A stretch of 64,000 nt of DNA from an uncultured Bacteroidales bacterium (GCA_905233625.1 CAJOFJ010000001.1:1-64000), one strand, 5' to 3'; shown: positions 35,127 to 46,138, numbered from the stretch's first letter. Numbers and translations: made by a program. Notes: generated by a model not told the origin, from the letters alone.

Positions 35127-35205
35127 CAAATTGCTTCTTTCAATCATATATAATATATAAATACTTATCAATCAAATAAATACAAATAATCAAAATCAAA
35201 AACAC

Positions 35206-37320
35206 ATGAAAAAAACCATGTCATTACTTATTTTAAGCAGCATCCTACTGATAGGCTGTGGCTCCAAGAAAGAAGGTAAAGACCTCTCACAAAATCCTTT
35301 CATGCAGGAATGGGACACTCCCTATGGAGTTCCGCCATTCGACAAAATCTCTGAATCGGACTACCTGCCCGCATTCGAGGAAGGTATGCGCCAGCAAATG
35401 GAAGAAGTCAACGCGATTATCAACAACAGCGAGGAACCGACTTTTGAAAACACTGTTTTAGCCCTTGAAAATAGCGGAAAACTGTTGAACAACGTATCTG
35501 CCGTCTTCTTCAACCTGGCCGAATGCATGAACAATCCTGAAATGGAAGCAATCGCGGAAGAAATCTATCCCAAGTTGTCTGTTCACAGCGACAGCATTAA
35601 TATGAATCCGCAATTATTTGCCAGAATAAAAGCGGTATACGAGGCAAAAGACACTCGGAAATACACTCCCGAGGAGCTCCGTCTGATTGAGGAAACTTAC
35701 AAAATGTTCGTCCGTGGCGGTGCCAATGTACCCGCTGACAAGCAAGATCGCTTCCGCGAGATCAACCAGCAGTTGTCCCTGCTGACCCTGAAATTCGGCA
35801 ACAATGTGCTGAAAGCCACCAACGACTATAAGCTTGTTGTTGACGATGTTGCCCGTCTGGAAGGTATGCCCGAAGACCAGCTGGCCGCCGCTCTGGAAGC
35901 CGGTAACGCTGATGAGGCCACCAAAGGCAAATATGTGTTCACCATCCATCTGCCAAGCATGGAGCCTTTCCTGATGAACTGCAAAGACCGCGAGCTGCGC
36001 CACGAGCTGTGGACCGCCTACTCCACCCGTTGCACTTCTGGTGAAACCAACAACTGCGACATCATCAACCAGATCATCAACCTCCGCCTTGAACGCGCTC
36101 AGATCTTAGGTTTCGACAGCCACGCCGCCTATACTCTCGACGACTGCATGGCCAAGACCCCCGAAGCCGTTTTCAACCTTTTGTACCAGGTTTGGAATCC
36201 CGCTATCGCCAAGGCCAAAGCAGAGGCCGCTGAATACCAGAAAATGATCAAGGCCGAAGGCAACGACTTCAAGCTGGAGCCATGGGATTGGAGATACTAC
36301 AGCGAACAGCTGCGCAAAGCCAAATATGACCTGAATGACGACATCATCCGTCCATATCTCTCATTAAATAATGTAAAAGAAGGTGTTTTCATGGTGGCCA
36401 ACAAGCTCTACGGCATCACCTTCGAGAAAAACGAAACCCTGCCCGTTTACCATCCCGATATAGATGCATACGAAGTGAAAGAAAACGGCGAGACCATCGC
36501 TATTCTGTATATGGACTACTTCCCGCGCGAAAGCAAACGCAGCGGCGCCTGGATGACTAACTTCAGAGAACAATACATGGATGGCAACGGCAAGAATATC
36601 ATTCCCGTTGTGTCATTGGTATTCAACTTCACCAAACCCACTGCCGACAAGCCCTCCTTGCTGAACTTCGATGAAACCGAGACCTTCTTCCACGAATTCG
36701 GTCACGGCTTGCACAGTATTTTCTCGAAATGCCGTTTCCGTTCTTTGTCAGGCACCAATGTATCACGCGATTTTGTGGAACTGCCTTCCCAAATTATGGA
36801 GAACTGGGCCAGCGAACCCGAAGTGCTGCGCATGTATGCCAAACACTACCAGACTGGTGAAGTCATTCCCGAAGAGCTGATCAAAAAACTCGAAGACTGC
36901 GGCACCTACGGACAAGGCTTCATCAACGCCGAGCTGCTGGCTGCTTCTCTCTTAGACATGGATTATCACGTTATTACCGAACCCACACAAGTGCAACTTC
37001 CCGAGTATGAAGACCAGCAGATGGCTAAAATCGGTCTGATTCCCGAAATCATCTCCAGATACAGAAGTCCTTACTTCCAGCACATCTTCGCTGGCGGTTA
37101 CAGCGCCGGCTATTACAGCTACACCTGGGCTGCCGTATTGGACAGCGATGCTTTCGAGGCTTTCAAAGAGAATGGTCTGTTTGACCAGACGACTGCCAAA
37201 GCTTTCAGAACCAACATTCTGGAAAGAGGCAACACCGACGATGCCATGAAACTGTATGTGGCATTCCGCGGCCAAGAACCCTCCATCGACCCCTTACTCA
37301 AGAAAAGAGGACTTAAATAA
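35206..37320 (+). CDS. M3 family metallopeptidase lipoprotein (dipeptidyl carboxypeptidase type)
   Basis: The 704-residue protein begins with a lipoprotein signal (lipobox LLIGC, Cys18). The M3 catalytic motif HEFGHGLHS is at residues 496-504, preceded by FDETETFFHEFGHGL, the typical Dcp/oligopeptidase context. Other family stretches are PPFDKISESDYLPAFEEGM near the N-terminus and YSYTWAAVLDSDAFEAF near the C-terminus. It cleaves short peptides in the periplasm, matching the S46 peptidase nearby in an amino-acid-fermenting lifestyle. The next gene starts 9 nt downstream. Confidence 0.94.
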   Translation: MKKTMSLLILSSILLIGCGSKKEGKDLSQNPFMQEWDTPYGVPPFDKISESDYLPAFEEGMRQQMEEVNAIINNSEEPTFENTVLALENSGKLLNNVSAVFFNLAECMNNPEMEAIAEEIYPKLSVHSDSINMNPQLFARIKAVYEAKDTRKYTPEELRLIEETYKMFVRGGANVPADKQDRFREINQQLSLLTLKFGNNVLKATNDYKLVVDDVARLEGMPEDQLAAALEAGNADEATKGKYVFTIHLPSMEPFLMNCKDRELRHELWTAYSTRCTSGETNNCDIINQIINLRLERAQILGFDSHAAYTLDDCMAKTPEAVFNLLYQVWNPAIAKAKAEAAEYQKMIKAEGNDFKLEPWDWRYYSEQLRKAKYDLNDDIIRPYLSLNNVKEGVFMVANKLYGITFEKNETLPVYHPDIDAYEVKENGETIAILYMDYFPRESKRSGAWMTNFREQYMDGNGKNIIPVVSLVFNFTKPTADKPSLLNFDETETFFHEFGHGLHSIFSKCRFRSLSGTNVSRDFVELPSQIMENWASEPEVLRMYAKHYQTGEVIPEELIKKLEDCGTYGQGFINAELLAASLLDMDYHVITEPTQVQLPEYEDQQMAKIGLIPEIISRYRSPYFQHIFAGGYSAGYYSYTWAAVLDSDAFEAFKENGLFDQTTAKAFRTNILERGNTDDAMKLYVAFRGQEPSIDPLLKKRGLK

Positions 37321-37329
37321 GATACTACT

Positions 37330-38100
37330 TTGATTAAGGTAACACTTTTAGGAACTGGCACATCGCAGGGCGTCCCCATTGTGGGATGCACCTGCGACGT
37401 GTGCAATTCCACTGACCCAAGGGACCATCGGCTGCGCACCTCCGCCTTTGTGGAAGTGGACGGAGTGAAACTGCTCATCGATGCCGGTCCCGACCTGCGG
37501 CAGCAGCTGCTCACTAACAAAATCACAGACATCGACGCCATTTTGCTCACCCACGAGCACACCGACCATGTGGGCGGCATCGACGATGTAAGACCCATCA
37601 ACTTCCTCAACCACAAAACCATAGACATTTACGGTTTGCCCAGAACCATAGGCATTGTCAAGAAAAACTACGACTATGCCTTTGCCGAACACAAATATCC
37701 CGGTGTGCCCATGCTGGGATTGAAAGCCGTCAAGGACGATCCCTTTACCATCAATGGTGTGGAGATTATCCCCATCCATGTGCTGCATCTCGCCATGCCG
37801 ATTTTAGGCTATCGCATCCAGAATTTCGCCTATATCACCGACGGCAGCTTTATCGCCCCGAAAGAGCTGAACAAACTGCGAGGATTAGACACACTGGTAA
37901 TCAACACCTTGGGCATCAAAGAGCACTACTCCCATTTCAACTTGGCACAGGCTACTGCCATTATCAACGAGCTCAGACCTCGCATGGCATACCTTACCCA
38001 TATTTCGCACAATCTGGGCAAATACGCGGATATTATCCAGACCTTACCCGACAATATCCGTCCCGGCTACGACACTCTCAGCTTTGAAGTCGGGGTATGA
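37330..38100 (+). CDS. Metallo-beta-lactamase-fold phosphodiesterase (PhnP-like)
   Basis: A 256-residue hydrolase. The start is TTG at 37330, as no in-frame ATG gives the conserved N-terminus IKVTLLGTGTSQGVP. Motifs are GCTCDVC, LIDAGPDL and LLTHEHTDHVGGIDD (HxHxDH), followed by ITDGSFI and ISHNLGKY. This matches PhnP-type or RNase Z-like cyclic phosphodiesterases that are common in Bacteroidetes. Its last 57 nt overlap the 3' end of the convergent EPSP synthase gene. It is likely co-transcribed with the M3 peptidase gene. Confidence 0.88.
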   Translation: MIKVTLLGTGTSQGVPIVGCTCDVCNSTDPRDHRLRTSAFVEVDGVKLLIDAGPDLRQQLLTNKITDIDAILLTHEHTDHVGGIDDVRPINFLNHKTIDIYGLPRTIGIVKKNYDYAFAEHKYPGVPMLGLKAVKDDPFTINGVEIIPIHVLHLAMPILGYRIQNFAYITDGSFIAPKELNKLRGLDTLVINTLGIKEHYSHFNLAQATAIINELRPRMAYLTHISHNLGKYADIIQTLPDNIRPGYDTLSFEVGV

Positions 38101-39363
38101 TTTCCGCACACAATCAAAATCTTTGATTTGCACTTTTCCTCTTAAGGCAAACAACGAGAAGCCCATCACAAAACGGTGGTCCTTGTGGGCATTGAAAGAG
38201 AAAATTTCAGGTGGAATATTTAAACAATTGCCGTTTGTAGAGACGCACCGCGGCATGTCTCTACGACAAACCGGATCTATAACTAATTGATTGTCAACAA
38301 TTCCGTTATACGATTTTATTTCAATTTTAGCAAAGGGTGACAATTGTTCCTGAATGATTTGCAGTCGATTGGATTCTTTATATCGAAGATTGGCCACCCC
38401 GTTGAAAATCACCTTTTTAGGCCATAAACAAGCCATACAAGCCATCACCGGCACCAAATCCAGATTCTGGTTCATATTCAGTTCTATCATCTCCATCTCC
38501 TCATTAAGGCCTTGATAGCTGATAACTACACCATCCTCTTCCTGACGGCTTTCAATCCCCCAATCGGCAAACCAATGGGCTACCACCGCATCAGATTGGA
38601 CGGAGGCCATATCGAGATGTAACAGCTTATAGGATTCCGGTGCATCAACAGAGGCAATCCCAGTGGAACAACGCGACCTATTTGAATGATGCATCTGCCC
38701 TTCCAAGAGTAAGCGGGCATACCAATACACCGCTGCGCTCCAGTCGCCCAAATGCAAGGGTTCCAAATCCGCCTTACCATCCATAACCGCCTTGGTCATT
38801 GTAATATACGAGGCAGATGGGGAATTTTCGGGCAAAACATGCAGTTTATTCAAACCGATTTTTTCTGAAACCAGCCACAAAGCACTGGCGAACTGCCCCG
38901 AACGGGTACAGTCAATGGTCAGTTCGGAGGCACGAAGGTTTTTGCCACGGATGAACCAATAATCCCAATCTGACATTTCCATAGAGACGCACACCCGTGT
39001 ATCTCTACCTGAACAATATTGGATTTCGGCCCCTATCGAACGCAAAACCTGCACCAATTCATCAATAGGACGTTGTAGCAGGTGCGGAGTGCCCGTCAAA
39101 AGCCATTGTCCCGGGGTGACCGCCAGCAACGCCATCAGAAAACGATAGGCCGCCCCACAATCCCGCACATCTATGCACACCGGCTCTGCACCTGAATTAC
39201 ACTCTGACTCGGCCCTTTGAATACGACGAAGACAGTCATGCAAAATACGCACATCTTCTGGATAATCATCCCTGATTCCATCCAAGCGGCGGAACTTCTC
39301 AAAATCACATATCAATTTTCTGATATACAAACTCTTAGAAACAGGAAGAAATACGTTTTTCAT
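38044..39363 (-). CDS. aroA: Divergent 3-phosphoshikimate 1-carboxyvinyltransferase (EPSP synthase)
   Basis: 439 residues from the ATG at 39363 (a longer candidate begins at 39378). Active-site segments are all recognisable: PVSKSLYIRK (Lys/Ser/Arg), LLQRPIDEL, TRSGQFASALWL, the Asp in NLDLVPVMACM, RYKESNRL, DHRFVMGF and RKSYPDF. The enzyme joins PEP to shikimate 3-phosphate in aromatic amino acid synthesis. Two palindromic repeats lie in frame inside the gene and encode CRRDMPRCVSTN and SGRDTRVCVSME, both in loops between conserved strands. The 3' end overlaps the PhnP-like gene by 57 nt. Confidence 0.88.
   Translation of the reverse strand: MKNVFLPVSKSLYIRKLICDFEKFRRLDGIRDDYPEDVRILHDCLRRIQRAESECNSGAEPVCIDVRDCGAAYRFLMALLAVTPGQWLLTGTPHLLQRPIDELVQVLRSIGAEIQYCSGRDTRVCVSMEMSDWDYWFIRGKNLRASELTIDCTRSGQFASALWLVSEKIGLNKLHVLPENSPSASYITMTKAVMDGKADLEPLHLGDWSAAVYWYARLLLEGQMHHSNRSRCSTGIASVDAPESYKLLHLDMASVQSDAVVAHWFADWGIESRQEEDGVVISYQGLNEEMEMIELNMNQNLDLVPVMACMACLWPKKVIFNGVANLRYKESNRLQIIQEQLSPFAKIEIKSYNGIVDNQLVIDPVCRRDMPRCVSTNGNCLNIPPEIFSFNAHKDHRFVMGFSLFALRGKVQIKDFDCVRKSYPDFKAESVVAGTDIVG
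38234..38270. repeat. In-frame palindromic repeat 1 inside aroA
   Basis: GTAGAGAC at 38237-38244 pairs with GTCTCTAC at 38257-38264, with a CCGCGG centre at 38248-38253 and TTTGT/ACAAA outside. The related copy at 38982-39007 shares the TAGAGACGCAC half. It is translated as part of the EPSP synthase. Confidence 0.8.
38982..39007. repeat. In-frame palindromic repeat 2 inside aroA
   Basis: TAGAGA (38982-38987) pairs with TCTCTA (39002-39007), with ACAC/GTGT (38991-38994 and 38997-39000) inside. Same left half, TAGAGACGCAC, as repeat 1. Confidence 0.75.
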
Positions 39364-39414
39364 GCAGAGCAAAATCAATTCAAAAAATCAAAATCCAGCG
39401 TTATTTTTTTGATG

Positions 39415-39422
39415 CAAAATTA
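39415..39422 (-). promoter_or_regulatory. -7 promoter box of aroA
   Basis: Minus strand TAATTTTG, about 50 nt upstream of the aroA ATG. It lies 12 nt from the gyrB box on the other strand, so the two promoters are back to back. Confidence 0.55.
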
Positions 39423-39434
39423 GGATTTTTTTAT

Positions 39435-39442
39435 TATCTTTG
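39435..39442 (+). promoter_or_regulatory. -7 promoter box of gyrB
   Basis: TATCTTTG, 32 nt before the gyrB ATG at 39475. Confidence 0.65.
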
Positions 39443-39459
39443 CATAGTCTTAAAAATAA

Positions 39460-41457
<1,998 letters not shown>

Positions 41458-41495
41458 AAGAACTTTCTGGCAAAAATTCACTGAATTTTCAAATT

Positions 41496-42218
41496 ATGGA
41501 GCAAAGCGAAAACATACAGGAAACCCAAGAAGTCCTTCAAGAAGAAAGACCCGTTATCTCTTTAAAGAACATCAATATTTACCAGCGTAACATCCTGGTA
41601 TTACCGCAGGTGAACATGAGTGTCCGCAAAGGAGAGTTTGTCTATCTGATTGGCAAAACCGGCAGCGGCAAGTCTTCCATTCTGAAGACCCTCATTGCTG
41701 AAGTCCCCGCTGAAGGCGAAGAAGCCTACATCAACGGCTACGACCTGCTGAAACTCAAAAAAAGAGATATTCCCCAGCTGCGTAAGAGTCTGGGGGTGGT
41801 GTTCCAAGACTATCAGCTACTGTCGGATATGACCGTACTGGATAACCTCATGTATGTGTTGCGTGCTACCCGTTGGAAAGACAAACTGGCCATGGGCAAC
41901 CGATGTGAAGAAGTGCTGGATATGGTCGGTCTGGCCACCAAGGATTTCCGTTACCCCTATCAGCTGTCAGGTGGAGAACAGCAGCGTGTGTGCATTGCCC
42001 GCGCCCTGCTCAATAAGCCCGAAATTCTGCTGGCTGACGAGCCCACAGGAAACCTTGATCCCATCACCTCCGAGGAAATCTTCAAGATTTTCCACGATAT
42101 CAACAAAAACAGCGGCACAACCGTTCTGATGGCCACCCATAATTTCAGCATGATTGACAAATTCGCATCCAGAACTATCTGCATCGAAAACGGCAAACTG
42201 ATTGACTCAGTCCTGTAA
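41496..42218 (+). CDS. ftsE: Cell division ATP-binding protein FtsE
   Basis: The 240-residue ABC ATPase has Walker A GKTGSGKSS, Q-loop VVFQDYQLL, signature LSGGEQQR, Walker B ILLADEPTGNLD and the His-switch MATHN. The sequence DYQLLSDMTVLDNL and the KGEFVYLIGKTG start are of FtsE type. It pairs with FtsX to control septal hydrolases. FtsX is not adjacent here. A glycosyltransferase follows one nucleotide after the stop codon, suggesting translational coupling. Confidence 0.92.
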   Translation: MEQSENIQETQEVLQEERPVISLKNINIYQRNILVLPQVNMSVRKGEFVYLIGKTGSGKSSILKTLIAEVPAEGEEAYINGYDLLKLKKRDIPQLRKSLGVVFQDYQLLSDMTVLDNLMYVLRATRWKDKLAMGNRCEEVLDMVGLATKDFRYPYQLSGGEQQRVCIARALLNKPEILLADEPTGNLDPITSEEIFKIFHDINKNSGTTVLMATHNFSMIDKFASRTICIENGKLIDSVL

Positions 42219-42219
42219 T

Positions 42220-43128
42220 ATGCTCTCTGTCCTGATTCCTATCTTCAACTACGATGTCAACCCCTTAGTCACCGAACTCGACCATCAGTTGACACAAGCG
42301 GATATTCCCTACGAGATTATTCTGGCAGACGACTGCTCAGATAATTCAGATTACCGGGAAAGAAATGCGAATCTGTCTCAATTGGGCAATGTCCAATACA
42401 TTCAGAATCAAAGAAATATGGGACGCGCCAAAATACGTAATCTATTGGCGGGAAAAGCGCAATATCCCTATTTGCTGTTCATTGACTGCGATGCGATGGT
42501 CGGGAATAAGGATTTCATCATAAAATATATTGATGCCATAGAAAAAATGCGTCCGCAACAAGCTTTTGTGATTAACGGAGGCATTGCTTATCGAAACGAA
42601 AAACCTGATAATCAATATTTTCTGCGCTGGTATTATGGTAAACACCGCGAAGAGGAAAGCTCGGAACAACGCAACAAAAGACCATATCATCATTTTACGC
42701 CTTTCAACGTGATTATCAGCAAATCTGTTTTTGAAAATATCCAATTTGACGAAAACCTGACCACTTACGGTCATGAGGATACCCTTTTCGGTCACCAATT
42801 GCAGCAAAAACAAATCCCATACCTGCATATCGATAATCCTCTGTATCATGAAGGTTTGGACACCAATGAAGAATATCTGAAAAAGATAAGACTTTCTATT
42901 GACAATTTAATATATATTTCTGAAAATCAGAATATTAATCATTCTTTTCTCAAAGAAAACAGATTACTGAAGACTTACCTGCAATGCAAGAAATTGGGAC
43001 TTGCCAAGGCTGCCGGACGGATCTATGAGCGGAAGGAAAAAAACATACAACAAAGTTTGAGCAGGAGACCATGTATGGTATTATTAGATTTCTACAAGCT
43101 CGGTTACCTGGCCTCTAAAAAACTGTAA
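42220..43128 (+). CDS. Family 2 glycosyltransferase
   Basis: A 302-residue GT-A enzyme. It begins MLSVLIPIFNYDVNPLVTEL; the nucleotide-sugar region contains EIILADDCSDNS, and LFIDCDAMV is the DxD-like motif. Further on, FDENLTTYGHEDTLFGHQL matches the ED acid region of GT2 enzymes. The acceptor is unknown, most likely a cell-surface glycan. The ATG at 42220 is one nucleotide after the ftsE stop; an upstream in-frame start at 42202 would overlap ftsE and is less likely. ispG begins 3 nt after it. Confidence 0.88.
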   Translation: MLSVLIPIFNYDVNPLVTELDHQLTQADIPYEIILADDCSDNSDYRERNANLSQLGNVQYIQNQRNMGRAKIRNLLAGKAQYPYLLFIDCDAMVGNKDFIIKYIDAIEKMRPQQAFVINGGIAYRNEKPDNQYFLRWYYGKHREEESSEQRNKRPYHHFTPFNVIISKSVFENIQFDENLTTYGHEDTLFGHQLQQKQIPYLHIDNPLYHEGLDTNEEYLKKIRLSIDNLIYISENQNINHSFLKENRLLKTYLQCKKLGLAKAAGRIYERKEKNIQQSLSRRPCMVLLDFYKLGYLASKKL

Positions 43129-43131
43129 ACC

Positions 43132-44487
43132 ATGAAATTCCAACACGTACACATTGGCAATATCACCTTGGGAGAAGGACTTCCCGTGGTGGTGCAATCC
43201 ATGACCAATACCGACACGGCGGATGTAGAAGCCACCATTGCCCAGTGCAAGCGTATGATTGCCGCCGGAGCAGAGATGGTGCGCATCACGGTGCCTTCGA
43301 TGAAAGAGGTTGAATCACTCCGTCAAATCAAGGAAAAGCTTCGGACGGAAGGAATTGACACACCATTGATTGCCGATGTCCACTTCAACCCCAAAGTGGC
43401 TGAAGCCGCCGCTGCCATTGTGGAGAAAGTGCGTGTCAACCCAGGAAATTATATAGACAAACGCAATTTCAAGACCTTAAACCTAACTAAAGAAGAATAT
43501 CAGGCCTCGTTAGATGCCATGGAGGCTAAGGCTAAACCACTGTTCGAAACTTGCAAAAACCATGGCACTGCTTTGCGCATCGGCATCAACCACGGTTCGT
43601 TGGCCGACCGCATTGTCAGTCGCTACGGCAACACACCTCACGCCATGGCCATGTCGGCCATCGAATGGTTAGACATCTGCGAGAAAAACGACTTCCACAA
43701 CATGGTGTTCTCGATGAAAGCCAGCAATGTCAACACCATGATGGCCGCCACCCTTGACCTCTACCAGATGATGCAGGACAGAGGCACGCTCTACCCCATC
43801 CACTTGGGTGTGACCGAAGCGGGTAATGGCGTGGAAGGACGTGTAAAATCCGCTGCCGGTATTGGAGCCTTGTTGATGATGGGTATCGGCAATACCATCC
43901 GCGTTTCATTGACGGAGAAGCCAGAAAATGAAACACCATTTGCGCACACATTAATTAAAGTCATTAAGGACCTTAAAAACACAGATTATACCATCACCGA
44001 CCAAGCCCTCATTTACCACAGGGCTGAAGCCGACTTTGACCGCTGGATTGCAGGCGCAGCAGCAGTGAGCGGTTATTTGAACTATCAGCAAAAAATCAAG
44101 GATATCCGCATCGAGAACCCACATTTCAGTCCCGCGGAGAACGACAACCTTGCCGCCACCATCCTGCAGGCTTGCCGCCTGAAGATGAGCAAGACAGAGT
44201 TCATCTCCTGTCCCTCTTGTGGCCGCACCCAATACGACATTGAGTCGGTACTGGCTCAGGTCAAGGAACGCTTTGCTCACTATCCCGGGCTGAAAATCGC
44301 TGTGATGGGCTGTATTGTGAATGGTCCCGGCGAGATGGCCGATGCCGATTACGGCATTGTGGGCGCCACAAATGGACTGGCAGCGGTTTACTCGGGTAAA
44401 ATGCGTGTTTCGGAAATTATCCCAGTAAAGCAAGCGTTAGAAATCTTGGAAAAGCTGATTGACAAAAAAATCCGAACAACCTTATAG
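43132..44487 (+). CDS. ispG: 4-hydroxy-3-methylbut-2-en-1-yl diphosphate synthase
   Basis: IspG (GcpE) makes HMBPP in the MEP isoprenoid pathway. The TIM-barrel part includes VQSMTNTDTADVEATI, MVRITVPS and LIADVHFNPKVA; the 4Fe-4S part has ISCPSCGRTQYDIE (Cys360, Cys363) and GCIVNGPGEMADADYG (Cys394). At 451 residues it is longer than the 372 of Escherichia coli but shorter than the 600-plus three-domain forms of most Bacteroidetes; about 80 extra residues sit between VSLTEKPENE and the iron-sulfur domain. The 3' end lies 19 nt from that of fabD on the other strand. Confidence 0.94.
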   Translation: MKFQHVHIGNITLGEGLPVVVQSMTNTDTADVEATIAQCKRMIAAGAEMVRITVPSMKEVESLRQIKEKLRTEGIDTPLIADVHFNPKVAEAAAAIVEKVRVNPGNYIDKRNFKTLNLTKEEYQASLDAMEAKAKPLFETCKNHGTALRIGINHGSLADRIVSRYGNTPHAMAMSAIEWLDICEKNDFHNMVFSMKASNVNTMMAATLDLYQMMQDRGTLYPIHLGVTEAGNGVEGRVKSAAGIGALLMMGIGNTIRVSLTEKPENETPFAHTLIKVIKDLKNTDYTITDQALIYHRAEADFDRWIAGAAAVSGYLNYQQKIKDIRIENPHFSPAENDNLAATILQACRLKMSKTEFISCPSCGRTQYDIESVLAQVKERFAHYPGLKIAVMGCIVNGPGEMADADYGIVGATNGLAAVYSGKMRVSEIIPVKQALEILEKLIDKKIRTTL

Positions 44488-44506
44488 CAAGGAAATAATA
44501 TATTTC

Positions 44507-45367
44507 CTACATTGCCTTTTTGATTCTTTTGATCAGACCTGTAAGCACTTTACCGGGGCCGAGTTCAATGAATTCTTCGGCGCCATCGGTTATCATGCGT
44601 TGCACGGACTGCGTCCAGCAGACGGGAGAAGTGAGTTGGGCAATAAGGTTGCATTTGATTTCAAAAGGATCAGTATGCGGCTGAGCATCCACATTCTGAT
44701 AGATGGGGCATAATGGTTGCTTGAGTTCCGTGGCATTGATAGCCTCCGCCAGTTCCACGCGTGCCGGCTCCATCAAAGGTGAGTGAAAAGCGCCTCCCAC
44801 TTTCAAAGGCGTCACCAGCTTCACTTTATCCTTCAGTGCGGCACAAGCCAGCTCCACCCCACGGATCGTGCCAGAAATGGCAATCTGACCTGGACTGTTG
44901 AAATTGGCAGGCACCACAATCTCGCCCTCCACAGCAGCACAAGCCTCTTCCACCACCTCGGTTGAGCCCCCGATAATGGCCGCCATCGTTGATGGCTGCA
45001 TCTCGCAGGCTCTCTGCATGGCCATCGCACGATGCGACACCAGCTTCATGCCATCTTCAAAAGACAAGGCCCCCACGGCAGTCAAGGCCGAAAACTCGCC
45101 CAAAGAATGACCTGCCACCATGTCAGGATGGAAATCCTCCATCATCTTCGCCATCACCACTGAATGAATGAAAATGGCCGGCTGGGTAACCTTGGTCTGC
45201 TTCAATTCCTCTTCCGTCCCCTCAAACATGATATCGGTAATGCGAAAACCCAAAATATCATTGGCTTGTTCAAACATTTCAGCCGCCTGGGCAGAACTTT
45301 CATACAAATCCTTGCCCATTCCGGGAAACTGAGCGCCCTGACCAGGAAAAACGTATGCTGTTTTCAT
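44507..45367 (-). CDS. fabD: Malonyl-CoA:ACP transacylase
   Basis: The 286-residue enzyme loads malonyl groups onto acyl carrier protein for fatty acid synthesis. Motifs are FPGQGAQFPGMG, the nucleophile in GHSLGEFSAL (Ser88), and the NFNSPGQIAISG and GAFHSPLM segments that carry the His and other active residues. Length is normal. The ATG at 45367 is separated from the upstream pdxJ gene by a 48-nt gap made of heptad words, so the two may share a transcript. Confidence 0.95.
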   Translation of the reverse strand: MKTAYVFPGQGAQFPGMGKDLYESSAQAAEMFEQANDILGFRITDIMFEGTEEELKQTKVTQPAIFIHSVVMAKMMEDFHPDMVAGHSLGEFSALTAVGALSFEDGMKLVSHRAMAMQRACEMQPSTMAAIIGGSTEVVEEACAAVEGEIVVPANFNSPGQIAISGTIRGVELACAALKDKVKLVTPLKVGGAFHSPLMEPARVELAEAINATELKQPLCPIYQNVDAQPHTDPFEIKCNLIAQLTSPVCWTQSVQRMITDGAEEFIELGPGKVLTGLIKRIKKAM

Positions 45368-45416
45368 AGTTTACAATTAACAATTAATACTATAGTTGAT
45401 AGTTGTAAATACTATT
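45368..45416 (+). repeat. Heptad array F filling the pdxJ-fabD gap
   Basis: Seven words in register: agtttac, aattaac, aattaat, actatag, ttgatag, ttgtaaa, tactatt. The array starts next to the fabD start codon and ends in the pdxJ stop codon (45416-45418). Confidence 0.65.
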
Positions 45417-46138
45417 TATTTCAGTTGACGCAGGTAGCTTTTGATGGTCTTCTCGAGACCCAGATACAAGGCGTCACAAATCAAGGCGTGACCGATGGAA
45501 ACCTCCAGGAGACCAGGAATATTGCGATTGAAATATTTCAAATTCGCCAATGACAAATCATGACCGGCATTCAAACCGATGCCTTGCTTTTTGGCTTCTT
45601 TCGCGGCTTCCACAAAATCTCTGATAGCCCCTTCGGGGTCATCGCCAAAATTGCGTGCATAACTTTCAGTATAAAGCTCCACCCTATCTGTGCCAGTTTT
45701 CTTGGCTGCGGCAATCATTTCAGGATTGGCATCCACAAAGATACTGGTTCTAATACCTTCGCGGTGAAATTCCTCGATGATTTTGGTCAAAAAATGCGCA
45801 TTAGCGATAGTGTCCCAGCCGGCATTGGAAGTCAAGGCTTCGGGCGGATCGGGTACCAGGGTCACCTGTGTCGGTTTCACATCCAGCACCAGTTTAATGA
45901 ATTTCTCGCAAGGATATCCTTCTATATTGAACTCGGTAGTCACTACTTTTTTTAAGTCATATACATCCTGATAACGGATATGACGCTCGTCGGGACGCGG
46001 ATGGACAGTGATGCCCTGGGCGCCAAAACGCTCACAGTCAATGGCTGCCGTCACCACATTGGGCAAGTTTCCACCGCGTGCGTTGCGCAGGGTAGCAATC
46101 TTATTGATATTGACACTCAGTCTGGTATTGTTTCTCAT
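45416..46138 (-). CDS. pdxJ: Pyridoxine 5'-phosphate synthase
   Basis: A 240-residue TIM-barrel protein that makes pyridoxine 5'-phosphate from deoxyxylulose phosphate and an aminoacetone derivative. It begins [23 protein letters not shown], with [33 protein letters not shown] and [15 protein letters not shown] as the conserved blocks. The ATG at 46138 is chosen because a TAnnTTTG box at 46160-46167 lies between it and the longer candidate at 46162. fabD follows across a heptad array. Confidence 0.95.
   Translation of the reverse strand: MRNNTRLSVNINKIATLRNARGGNLPNVVTAAIDCERFGAQGITVHPRPDERHIRYQDVYDLKKVVTTEFNIEGYPCEKFIKLVLDVKPTQVTLVPDPPEALTSNAGWDTIANAHFLTKIIEEFHREGIRTSIFVDANPEMIAAAKKTGTDRVELYTESYARNFGDDPEGAIRDFVEAAKEAKKQGIGLNAGHDLSLANLKYFNRNIPGLLEVSIGHALICDALYLGLEKTIKSYLRQLK

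Larger units (their letters stand above)
34689..35205. other. 517-bp non-coding region between divergent genes
   Basis: It holds a minus-strand -7 box (34893-34900) for the Cys-rich gene, giving a leader of about 200 nt, and a plus-strand promoter (35098-35126) for the M3 peptidase gene. The middle (34900-35060) is very AT-rich with no coding signal. The leader has a short stem ATGGA/TCCAT near 34852-34868. I see no further feature. Confidence 0.6.
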
